This document shows positions 1 to 6,067 of a stretch of DNA of 8,386 bases, in pieces. Position 1 is the stretch's first letter. Each line of letters begins with the position of its first letter. The notes under the pieces are model-generated. The model was not told the DNA's origin. It searched no databases and worked only from the letters and a program-made list of their open reading frames with translations. The translations under genes were made by a program, and so were the position numbers. This DNA comes from JABCPE02 sp963509715 (GTDB taxonomy: Bacteria > Bacteroidota > Bacteroidia > Flavobacteriales > Weeksellaceae): positions 1 to 8,386 of the forward strand of contig CAUPCB010000047.1 in assembly GCA_963509715.1 (NCBI GenBank). The letters run 5' to 3'.

Positions 1-827
1 GCTTTGTTTTGTCGCCAATTCAGCGCTTTGAGGGCATCATACACTTTGTCGTTTTTGGCAGGAATAGGGCTTACCCGCACATAGAGCGTTCCATCAATGT
101 ATCGCGGAGGTGTGCTATCTGCTTCATTTTCAATCATGTATACAAAGGTCTTTTCGCCATCTATGGAAATGTGCTGCTGAACTAATTGCTCTAATTCCTC
201 ATCAGACAATAAGCCTTGGTAGCTTTGAGTAGAATTTGGAAAAACACGCGTGAAATCAGTGAGTTTTCGGCTGTAAACCTCTTCTAATATTTCGCATTGC
301 TCTTTTTTGGTAACATAGGGCAGGTGAGAGCGGAGAAGATTTGTGATATTTTCCTGAAAATCACCTTCACTGCGCACCAATGAACCCTCGTATATATCGT
401 TCACAGAGCTGAGCATTTCATAGAAAAAGAAGTCTTCTAAGGTATCAGCCAGTATTTCTGCCTCGTCAGAATCGTGGTGCAGTAGAGCAATGGGAGGTTC
501 TGATTTAGGATTGTTTTTGTCATAGAAGAAACAATAATAATCTCCTCCGCCTGTTTGTCCGAATGGAATAAAAAGATAATCAGGGTTGATACTGAACCAG
601 CTGTCCTCGTCATTGAGTTCTTCAATAGTTTCGGCAATGTTAGCAGGTGGTATCAGCTCAAACTCGCCACTGTATAAAAATAGTGGTGGGCGGTTTTTCA
701 GGCGTGGATATACTTCTTTACTCCAAAGGGAAGAGTATTCACCTATGTCGAGCATTTGGTCGGCATAGAGCTGGTGGTAAAGCTTTGGGTAAGCGAAGTT
801 ATATTGTTGTTCTAAGTCTTTAAACAT
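1..827 (-). CDS. SMI1/KNR4 (SUKH) family protein, probable immunity protein, 3' end cut by window edge
   Basis: The reading frame is open from an ATG at 827 to the left edge, giving 275 complete codons and no stop, so the C-terminus is missing. The first ~135 residues look like a SUKH domain: an N-terminal helix with a YPKLYHQLY segment (13-21), then GEFELIPPANI (54-64), then the typical strand pair FIPFGQTGGGDYYCFFYD (86-103), which resembles the 'iaf..dggGd..c.d' core of SMI1/KNR4 proteins. A mixed helical region and a second segment with FVYMIENE (228-235) follow, so the protein is longer than a bare SUKH domain. In bacteria this family mostly neutralises secreted polymorphic toxins by direct binding in the cytoplasm; that role here is inferred from family and neighbours. 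It is the last visible gene of a five-gene array and starts 19 bases after the stop of the preceding gene. No Shine-Dalgarno sequence is visible, as is usual for the phylum. The family call is fairly secure; the toxin partner is unknown. Confidence 0.8.
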   Translation of the reverse strand, partial: MFKDLEQQYNFAYPKLYHQLYADQMLDIGEYSSLWSKEVYPRLKNRPPLFLYSGEFELIPPANIAETIEELNDEDSWFSINPDYLFIPFGQTGGGDYYCFFYDKNNPKSEPPIALLHHDSDEAEILADTLEDFFFYEMLSSVNDIYEGSLVRSEGDFQENITNLLRSHLPYVTKKEQCEILEEVYSRKLTDFTRVFPNSTQSYQGLLSDEELEQLVQQHISIDGEKTFVYMIENEADSTPPRYIDGTLYVRVSPIPAKNDKVYDALKALNWRQNK

Positions 828-846
828 ATTGGTTTTTAGTGATTTT

Positions 847-1371
847 TTATTTCCATATCTTCTTCATTACCTCCTCCACAGTAGGTTGGTGATACTTACC
901 ATTTTTATCTTTGATGGTATTGAATGCAGAAGGGTCGAAACGCGGACAGTTGATTTCTAAAAACTCAAAGAAGTAACCATCGCTGTAAAATATATAAGGC
1001 ATAAACATCCTTTGAAAGTCGTTTTCGCACTCAAATTCATTGTCTATGACAATACGCACAAAAGCAGCGATGTCTTCACGGGTGAGGTTGTTGTGCTTTA
1101 CAGGGTAGGGCATTGCCAAATCAAAGGCAAAAGTTTCAATACCATTACCTTCCCACCATTCCCACAGCCAAGTGTCGGAAAGGTCTTTGCCAGTGAGCTC
1201 ACTGAGGTATTGCTCCATCGCCTTGTATTCTTTATCAAATACTTCCTCGGGAGTATCTTCACTTTGGGCATCATGAAAAGCTTCGTAGTCCTCTAAGCGT
1301 TTTAGTACAAGTGGATACAGCTTTTCGGCTGTAGCAAAATCAGGGCGAAGTTCTTTCCTTATAGTGTTCAT
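847..1371 (-). CDS. Uncharacterised acidic protein in immunity array
   Basis: A 174-residue protein with no signal peptide or membrane segment, so probably cytoplasmic. I do not recognise the family. The N-terminal third is helical and charged (about residues 1-65). Then comes an aromatic cluster WLWEWWEG at about 68-75, a region with DLAMPYPVKHNNLTREDIAAFV, and a C-terminal part with an aromatic SDGYFFEFLEINCPRFDP stretch and a lysine-rich tail ending MKKIWK. The protein is rich in Glu and Asp, a common feature of immunity proteins, which often face basic nuclease toxins. It lies 46 bases after the stop of the DUF6678-like gene and 19 bases before the downstream SUKH gene, on the same strand, which fits co-transcription. 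The immunity role is inferred only from position and composition. The plus-strand frame inside it (1012-1296) looks like an antisense shadow. Confidence 0.75.
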   Translation of the reverse strand: MNTIRKELRPDFATAEKLYPLVLKRLEDYEAFHDAQSEDTPEEVFDKEYKAMEQYLSELTGKDLSDTWLWEWWEGNGIETFAFDLAMPYPVKHNNLTREDIAAFVRIVIDNEFECENDFQRMFMPYIFYSDGYFFEFLEINCPRFDPSAFNTIKDKNGKYHQPTVEEVMKKIWK

Positions 1372-1417
1372 TTGATTTTAAATTTAATTAAAAAAAAATA
1401 ATTGGTTAATTGGCAAA

Positions 1418-1924
1418 TTATTGATATCCCATTATTTTCAGACTTTCATCAGTTTTTATAATTTGAAATTTCCCTAAACTATTGAGCATTTCTTCAATAG
1501 CATTGAGGTCTTGGGTTTCGTAGTTTGGAGGTAGCAACTCGCCAATATACGCTCCTTGCCAGCGTGCTTTGAACTCTATATATTCTATTTCACGGTAATA
1601 AGTAGGGTGTTCATTAGTGGTTATCTTTTCCGAAATATAATCTTCTTGGATATACAAAGAACTGTCATCAGCTATTTTATGCCAAGCAATTTCGTTTACA
1701 CAAAAGCCAAAGAAATCATAAATTTCACATTGTTTGATAAGGTCTTTGTGAGCAATTATGGCAGTAAAGAGCTTACGCCACTTGGCATTGCTCATATATG
1801 AAACATCAAAGGTGCTTATTTTCTTCTCCAATCGCTCTATATAGCGATTGTAGTCCTCTTCCGTATCAAATAAATCCTTGTATGTTGCTTCTATGGTTTT
1901 CATTGCATAATTGCTAATTAACAT
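1418..1924 (-). CDS. DUF6678-like hypothetical protein, candidate immunity protein
   Basis: A protein of up to 168 residues, without signal peptide or transmembrane segment. The pattern MSNAKWRKLF (about residues 44-53), a Trp/His-containing middle part, YREIEYIEF, and a C-terminal strand ending LKIMGYQ recall the DUF6678 family as I remember it ('MNNTKW..L', 'YR.IEW.EI', terminal 'I..YGY'). I could not test this by search, so it is tentative. Two starts are possible. ATG at 1924 overlaps the stop of the preceding gene by 11 bases. ATG at 1903 (residue 8, MKTIEATY) leaves a 10-base gap and drops the spacer-like residues MLISNYA. The second is biologically attractive; I give the longer form as the outer limit. 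Either arrangement suggests translational coupling with the upstream helical-protein gene. Function unknown; immunity is inferred from its place between SUKH genes. Confidence 0.75.
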   Translation of the reverse strand: MLISNYAMKTIEATYKDLFDTEEDYNRYIERLEKKISTFDVSYMSNAKWRKLFTAIIAHKDLIKQCEIYDFFGFCVNEIAWHKIADDSSLYIQEDYISEKITTNEHPTYYREIEYIEFKARWQGAYIGELLPPNYETQDLNAIEEMLNSLGKFQIIKTDESLKIMGYQ

Positions 1925-2579
1925 ATTTCTTCTCTATTCTTTTAGTGATGGTTTTTCCTGTATTTTTATAGTAGTCCTCCGTAAAAGTCAGACTTTTAAG
2001 ATATTCTATATCGCTCTTGTCACCAAACGCCTGAAAGCACACGGTAGCATTGCACATTAGCGCTTCGTTGTTTTTTGTTTGTGCAAAGCTGATGATTTGC
2101 TTTAAAATAGGCACAAAAGCCTCGTGAAGGTCTTTGCTCATTTTCTCGCCTTTGAGCCGATGTGATATATTACAAAGCGAATAGGAATATTTTTGTACAA
2201 AAAACTCCTGTTCATCAGTAATTCCAGCAGAAAAAGTTTTAGCAATTTCTAAAAAGGCAGTAAAAGCCTCACTGATAGGTATTTCTTCTAATACTCCAAA
2301 AACAATATGGAAAAACTCTTTTGGTTTATCAATAGCCTTTACAAGTCCCTGTGTCCCTTTTTCCAAGTAAATACAAATCGCCTCTACCCATCCAGCAAAG
2401 GGTATGATAAGTTTGTCATTCATCGGTTGCCAATCGTATTGCACCACCATTTCTTGCAAAGGGACAATGTATTCCTTGCTCGGAGTTTTGAGGATTTTTA
2501 GAAGGTGTTCTACCTCCAAATCACCTTTTTTCTCCAATCGATGAAGTTTTTTAATCTGTTTTTCTACTGCTTCTGTCAT
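1914..2579 (-). CDS. Uncharacterised all-helical protein, possibly HEAT-like, in immunity array
   Basis: A 221-residue soluble protein, apparently almost entirely alpha-helical: a charged N-terminal helix (MTEAVEKQIKKLHRLEKKGD), then successive amphipathic helices of about 15-20 residues separated by short turns, as in LKILKTPSKEYIVPLQEM, GWVEAICIYLEKG, EAFTAFLEIAKTF and DLHEAFVPILKQIISFAQ. This pattern suggests an alpha-solenoid (HEAT/ARM-like) fold, though I see no strict repeat consensus. There is no signal peptide or membrane segment. I cannot assign a family. It lies 43 bases downstream of the full-length SUKH gene, and its stop overlaps the longer start of the next gene by 11 bases, so it is very likely co-transcribed with both. 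Its first twelve codons closely resemble those of the SUKH gene upstream although the rest of the proteins do not match. A role as immunity protein is inferred from context. Confidence 0.78.
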   Translation of the reverse strand: MTEAVEKQIKKLHRLEKKGDLEVEHLLKILKTPSKEYIVPLQEMVVQYDWQPMNDKLIIPFAGWVEAICIYLEKGTQGLVKAIDKPKEFFHIVFGVLEEIPISEAFTAFLEIAKTFSAGITDEQEFFVQKYSYSLCNISHRLKGEKMSKDLHEAFVPILKQIISFAQTKNNEALMCNATVCFQAFGDKSDIEYLKSLTFTEDYYKNTGKTITKRIEKKYVN

Positions 2580-2622
2580 ATTGATAATTTAAATAGATAG
2601 TCTTTTTATAATGCAAAAACTT

Positions 2623-3405
2623 CTAACTTAATGTCCATAAACCTTTGGCTTTTAGTTCATTTAATTCAGCTTCTGAGACCTCTTGAAAATCATCGTCATC
2701 ATCATCGTAGGAAGTGTAATTCCATTGCAAGCCAAAGTTTTCCATATCATCTAAAAGAGTATCAAATAACTCTTGTTGAGCACTCCCTATGAAAATAGCC
2801 GTTGTTCGCTTTGTTTCTCGGTGTATGGAGAGAACTATCACTATTTTAAAATCCTTGTCAGTAAAGATGCGCTGTCCTTCCCAGCAGAGTTCGGTAAGCG
2901 AGTCATATTGTTTTTCTATATAAGAAACTGCCTGTTCAGGCACTTCAAAGTCTTCCATACCCCAGCCACCCATTGCATTGGCATTGTAGGACAGTCCGCC
3001 CAAAGTACCATTGTAAATAGCCATATACAGCCAAAAATCCGATAATTTTGGGTTCTCTAATACCCAGTCAGAGTCGGTTTCGGAGCCGTAATTTCCCCAA
3101 ATGGACGGGTTAGGGTTTGCTAAATCTTCTTTGCGGATAGCCCACATCACCACGCCTTGATTTTCTTCATAGAAACAAAGAAAATCACCATCAAAGTATA
3201 GCTGTTCAGGCGTAGCCAAACTGTTGAATGATTGGTTTACGCTTTCAGTAGCGCCTAATTGTAAGTAATACTCTCGGAATACCTGAGGAAACTTAACTGC
3301 CAATTGCTTTTCGGCTTCTAATAATTGTTCCTCCGAAAAACCCTTGCAGTCTTTAGGCGCTAGATGGAATAGATTTTTGATGTTTTTTACTATTGTTTCT
3401 GTCAT
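2623..3405 (-). CDS. SMI1/KNR4 (SUKH) family protein, probable immunity protein
   Basis: A complete 260-residue cytoplasmic protein with a clear SUKH domain over about residues 20-170. It has the classic entry FSEEQLLEAEKQLAVKFPQV (23-42) followed by FREYYLQLG (43-51). A strand with DGDFLCFYEENQGVVMWAI (72-90) follows, then the conserved aspartate/tryptophan part with NPSIWGNYG and DSDWVLE (about 99-117) and the SDFWLYM helix (122-128). SUKH proteins bind and neutralise cognate polymorphic toxins, often nucleases; the partner cannot be read from the sequence. The C-terminal third (about 185-260) is an extension that includes a run of six aspartates (234-239) in an acidic tail. It is the first gene of the array, starting 65 bases after the sufB stop. 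That gap shows no TAnnTTTG element and no convincing terminator, so read-through from suf transcription is possible. Confidence 0.88.
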   Translation of the reverse strand: MTETIVKNIKNLFHLAPKDCKGFSEEQLLEAEKQLAVKFPQVFREYYLQLGATESVNQSFNSLATPEQLYFDGDFLCFYEENQGVVMWAIRKEDLANPNPSIWGNYGSETDSDWVLENPKLSDFWLYMAIYNGTLGGLSYNANAMGGWGMEDFEVPEQAVSYIEKQYDSLTELCWEGQRIFTDKDFKIVIVLSIHRETKRTTAIFIGSAQQELFDTLLDDMENFGLQWNYTSYDDDDDDFQEVSEAELNELKAKGLWTLS

Positions 3406-3470
3406 TTTTACTTTAACTACTGAAAGAAAAATCTTGTTTTTACAATGTGAAAAATAATCCTCAGTAATGT

Positions 3471-4919
3471 TTATCCTACGCTTCCCTCTAAACTGATTTC
3501 CAATAGTTTCTGTGCTTCTATGGCAAATTCCATTGGTAATTTGTTCAGAACCTCTTTACTGAAACCATTCACAATCAGTGCGATAGCTTTTTCGGTGTCT
3601 ATACCTCTCTGGTTGCAGTAGAAGATTTGGTCTTCACCGATTTTAGAGGTTGTAGCCTCGTGTTCCAGCTGTGCAGAAGGGTCTTTAATCTCGATGTAAG
3701 GGAAAGTATGTGCCCCACACTCGTTGCCCATCAATAGGGAATCACACTGGGAGAAGTTTCTCGCTCCTTTGGCGGTTGGGAGAACTTTTACCAGACCTCT
3801 GTAAGAGTTATTGGATTTCCCAGCCGAAATTCCTTTAGAAATGATAGTAGATTTGGTATTTTTACCGATATGGATCATTTTCGTTCCTGTGTCTGCATAT
3901 TGGAATTTATTGGTAACCGCGATGGAGTAGAACTCACCCACAGAATTGTCCCCTTTCAGAACGCAAGAAGGATATTTCCAAGTAACCGCAGAGCCTGTCT
4001 CTACTTGTGTCCAAGAGATTTTTGCTCCCGTTTCGGCAAGTCCTCTCTTCGTCACGAAGTTAAACACACCTCCTTTTCCTTCTTCATCGCCTGGATACCA
4101 GTTTTGCACGGTGGAATATTTGATTTCCGCATGGTCTAAAGCGATCAGCTCTACCACAGCCGCATGCAGCTGGTTTTCATCTCTTTGAGGCGCTGTACAT
4201 CCTTCTAAATAAGATACATACGCACCCTCATCAGCGATGAGCAGAGTTCTTTCGAACTGGCCGCTTCCTCCCTGATTGATTCTGAAATAGGTAGAAAGTT
4301 CCATAGGACATCTCACGCCTTTTGGAATGTAGCAGAACGAACCATCCGAAAATACAGCAGAGTTCAGCGCTGCGTAGAAATTATCATTTTGTTTCACCAC
4401 TGTTCCGAGGTATTTTTTAACCAAATCAGGGTGTTTTTGTATCGCCTCGGAAATAGGGCAGAAGATAATTCCTTTTTCAGCCAAAGTTTCTTGGAAAGTG
4501 GTTGCCACAGATACCGAATCCATCACCACATCCACCGCCACGCCAGTCAGCCTTTTTTGTTCTTCCAGCGAAATCCCAAGTTTTTCAAAGGTTTTTAGCA
4601 GCTCTGGATCCACTTGGTCTAGGCTTTCTAATTCTGGTTTTTTCTTTGGCGCAGCGTAGTATTTTATAGCCTGAAAATCAGGTTTTTCGTACTTTATGTT
4701 TGCCCAGTCAGGCTCTTCCATAGTCTGCCATATGCGGAAAGCCTCCAGACGCCATTCCGTCATCCATTCTGGCTCATTTTTTCTTTTAGAAATTTCACGA
4801 ACAATATCTTCATTCAGTCCCGTAGGAAACTCCTCGTACTCTATATCCGTATAAAATCCGTATTCGTATTCCTTGTTTTCTAAATCAACCCTAAGGTCAT
4901 CTTCTGTATATTTTGACAT
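3471..4919 (-). CDS. sufB: Fe-S cluster assembly scaffold protein SufB
   Basis: SufB is the core scaffold of the SUF iron-sulfur assembly machinery. In the cytoplasm it forms SufBC2D with SufD and the ATPase SufC, accepts sulfur from SufS/SufE and builds a nascent cluster. The 482-residue protein is full length (E. coli SufB has 495). The beta-helix region and conserved motifs are intact: YFRINQ (211-216), LEGCTAP (238-244), VQNWYPGD (271-278), the QCDSLLMGNECGAHTFPYIE segment (391-410) and EHEATTSKIGEDQ (419-431). With a constant 13-residue offset to E. coli numbering as I recall it, Cys241, Cys392, His420 and Glu421 match the functional residues Cys254, Cys405, His433 and Glu434. It lies 100 bases downstream of the A-type carrier gene. 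That gap is AT-rich with only an imperfect TAnnTTTG match (three spacer bases), so it is probably transcribed from the promoter upstream of the carrier gene. sufC and sufD do not follow; an array of immunity-type genes does. Confidence 0.98.
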   Translation of the reverse strand: MSKYTEDDLRVDLENKEYEYGFYTDIEYEEFPTGLNEDIVREISKRKNEPEWMTEWRLEAFRIWQTMEEPDWANIKYEKPDFQAIKYYAAPKKKPELESLDQVDPELLKTFEKLGISLEEQKRLTGVAVDVVMDSVSVATTFQETLAEKGIIFCPISEAIQKHPDLVKKYLGTVVKQNDNFYAALNSAVFSDGSFCYIPKGVRCPMELSTYFRINQGGSGQFERTLLIADEGAYVSYLEGCTAPQRDENQLHAAVVELIALDHAEIKYSTVQNWYPGDEEGKGGVFNFVTKRGLAETGAKISWTQVETGSAVTWKYPSCVLKGDNSVGEFYSIAVTNKFQYADTGTKMIHIGKNTKSTIISKGISAGKSNNSYRGLVKVLPTAKGARNFSQCDSLLMGNECGAHTFPYIEIKDPSAQLEHEATTSKIGEDQIFYCNQRGIDTEKAIALIVNGFSKEVLNKLPMEFAIEAQKLLEISLEGSVG

Positions 4920-5019
4920 AATTATTCTTTTCGATTTAAAATATTATTTAATTTGACACAAAATTCCTCTTTCCAAACTTTACTAAAATTTGGGTTAGAA
5001 TCAACTAATGAGAAATAAT

Positions 5020-5349
5020 TTACAAAGAAAAAGATTCTCCGCAGCCGCAGGTTCTCTTGGCGTTTGGATTATTGAAGACAAATCCCTTTCCGTTCAGCCC
5101 GCCCGAAAACTCCAAAGTGGTGCCTACGAGGTATAGGAAAGATTTTTTATCCACGATGATTTTAATGCCGTTGTCCTCGAAAACTTGGTCGTTTTCTAAT
5201 CTTTCTTTATCGAATTTCAGGACATATTCCAGCCCAGAGCAGCCGCCACTTTTCACTCCTACACGGATGTAGTCTGTGTCAGGGTCGTAGCCGTCTTCTT
5301 TCATTAGTTGTATTGCTTTTTCTTTTGCAGTATCAGAAACTTTTATCAT
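5020..5349 (-). CDS. sufA: A-type iron-sulfur carrier protein (HesB/IscA/SufA family)
   Basis: A-type carriers receive [Fe-S] clusters from the scaffold and hand them to apoproteins in the cytoplasm. The 109-residue protein has the family signature: SGGCSGLEY (34-42) with Cys37, GTTLEFSGGLNGKGFVFNNPNA (77-98), and the C-terminal CGCGESF motif with Cys101 and Cys103. These three cysteines ligate the cluster or iron. The length is typical of IscA/SufA/ErpA. I start at the ATG at 5349 (MIKVSDTAKEKA). The longer frame from 5388 would add 13 residues (MFVSLSISFIYKS) absent from the family, and it would begin upstream of the predicted transcription start, since the -7 element TATCTTTG sits at 5374-5381. 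Its place directly before sufB makes the SUF pathway the natural assignment; the precise name (sufA rather than iscA or erpA) rests on that context. Confidence 0.95.
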   Translation of the reverse strand: MIKVSDTAKEKAIQLMKEDGYDPDTDYIRVGVKSGGCSGLEYVLKFDKERLENDQVFEDNGIKIIVDKKSFLYLVGTTLEFSGGLNGKGFVFNNPNAKRTCGCGESFSL

Positions 5350-5373
5350 TGATTTATATATAAAACTAATTGA

Positions 5374-5407
5374 CAAAGATACAAACAATCAGAAATATAT
5401 CCTCAAA
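5374..5407 (-). promoter_or_regulatory. Bacteroidota-type promoter for the sufA-sufB genes
   Basis: On the minus strand an exact TAnnTTTG -7 element (TATCTTTG, 5374-5381) is preceded, after 22 bases, by a TTTG -33 element (5404-5407). The known spacing range is about 17-23 bases. Transcription would begin about 15-20 bases before the ATG at 5349, giving a short leader. This supports the 5349 start. No binding site for an Fe-S or iron regulator could be recognised. Confidence 0.65.
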
Positions 5408-5427
5408 AAAGAATTAGATGTTATCTA
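5405..5427 (-). terminator. Weak candidate terminator after nadD
   Basis: Read on the minus strand, a small hairpin with 5-bp arms (TAGAT/ATCTA around a 3-base loop, 5415-5427) is followed by ATTC and six Ts (5405-5410). The stem is short and AT-rich, so it may end transcription poorly or be chance. Its T-run overlaps the -33 element of the sufA promoter, so ending of recJ-nadD transcripts and starting of suf transcripts would occur within a few bases. Confidence 0.3.
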
Positions 5428-5467
5428 TTTTGTCTATAAATGCGATTTTTATGATTGAGAAATACTA

Positions 5468-6058
5468 TTAGAAATCAGAATTTTGGTAAAATCCTTTCGT
5501 GTCTATATATTCAAAAACTTCGGGCGGAAGCATAGGGCGGACATTCTTTTTTTCTCTAATCATTTTTCTGATTTCGGTCGCAGAAAGTTCTATTATCGGC
5601 GCATTTATTTTGCAGATATTCTCGTGTGTAATCGCTTCTTTGTCAGTGTCTTGTGCTAAAACACGCGGATAAACGATGATTTGGTAATTTTTTATCAAAG
5701 TTTCGTAGTTTTTCCATTTTGGAAGGCTGACCAAATTGTCCTCGCCCATAATTAGCCCAAAAGTATATTCAGGGTATCTTTCACGAAGATAAGTAAGAGA
5801 ATCTATGGTGTAGGAAGGTTTCGGCATAGAAAATTCTATATCCGAAACGCGCATTTTAGGATAGTTTTTTATCGCCATTTCTACCATATCATAGCGGTCG
5901 TGGTCGTGGAGCAGGCTTTTTTTTGATTTCAAAGGATTCTGTGGACTTACAACGAACCAAAGTTCATCTAAATCAGTATGTTCCACGATATAATTTGCTA
6001 AAATCAAGTGTCCGATATGAATGGGATTAAAAGACCCAAAAAACAAGGCTATTTTCAT
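5468..6058 (-). CDS. nadD: Nicotinate-nucleotide adenylyltransferase NadD
   Basis: NadD transfers the adenylyl group of ATP to nicotinate mononucleotide, forming deamido-NAD in NAD biosynthesis in the cytoplasm. The 196-residue protein has the nucleotidyltransferase fold signatures. GSFNPIHIGH (8-17) carries the (H/T)xGH ATP site. SPQNP (38-42) is in the substrate loop. PSYTIDSL (81-88), the IMGEDNL stretch (103-109) with the acidic substrate-site residue, and Trp115 follow. The C-terminal SATEIRKMI (159-167) corresponds to the (I)SSTxIR motif, followed by PPEVFEYI (178-185). The length is usual for the family. It begins 9 bases after the recJ stop, so the two are almost certainly one transcription unit. 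No internal defect is visible. Confidence 0.97.
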   Translation of the reverse strand: MKIALFFGSFNPIHIGHLILANYIVEHTDLDELWFVVSPQNPLKSKKSLLHDHDRYDMVEMAIKNYPKMRVSDIEFSMPKPSYTIDSLTYLRERYPEYTFGLIMGEDNLVSLPKWKNYETLIKNYQIIVYPRVLAQDTDKEAITHENICKINAPIIELSATEIRKMIREKKNVRPMLPPEVFEYIDTKGFYQNSDF

Positions 6059-6067
6059 GCGAAATGT

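Noticed and set aside
437..637. Minus-strand 66-codon frame
   Set aside because: It is an out-of-frame shadow inside the SUKH gene at 1-827.
1390..1412. Nine-base A run and attggtta direct repeat between two array genes, considered as a phase-variable switch or terminator
   Set aside because: It lies in a 46-base spacer with no promoter element and no stem-loop, so neither role can be supported.
1..3405. A toxin gene paired with the immunity array
   Set aside because: No protein here has toxin, RHS, pre-toxin or secretion-signal features; any toxin must lie outside the window.
586..4598. Plus-strand open frames (for example 586-768, 1012-1296, 1556-1801, 2307-2501, 2773-3045, 3870-4188, 4389-4598)
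   Set aside because: All lie antisense within convincing minus-strand genes, have no family features, and look like shadow frames.
5350..5388. N-terminal extension of the A-type carrier from ATG 5388
   Set aside because: It would begin upstream of the predicted transcription start and adds residues foreign to the family.
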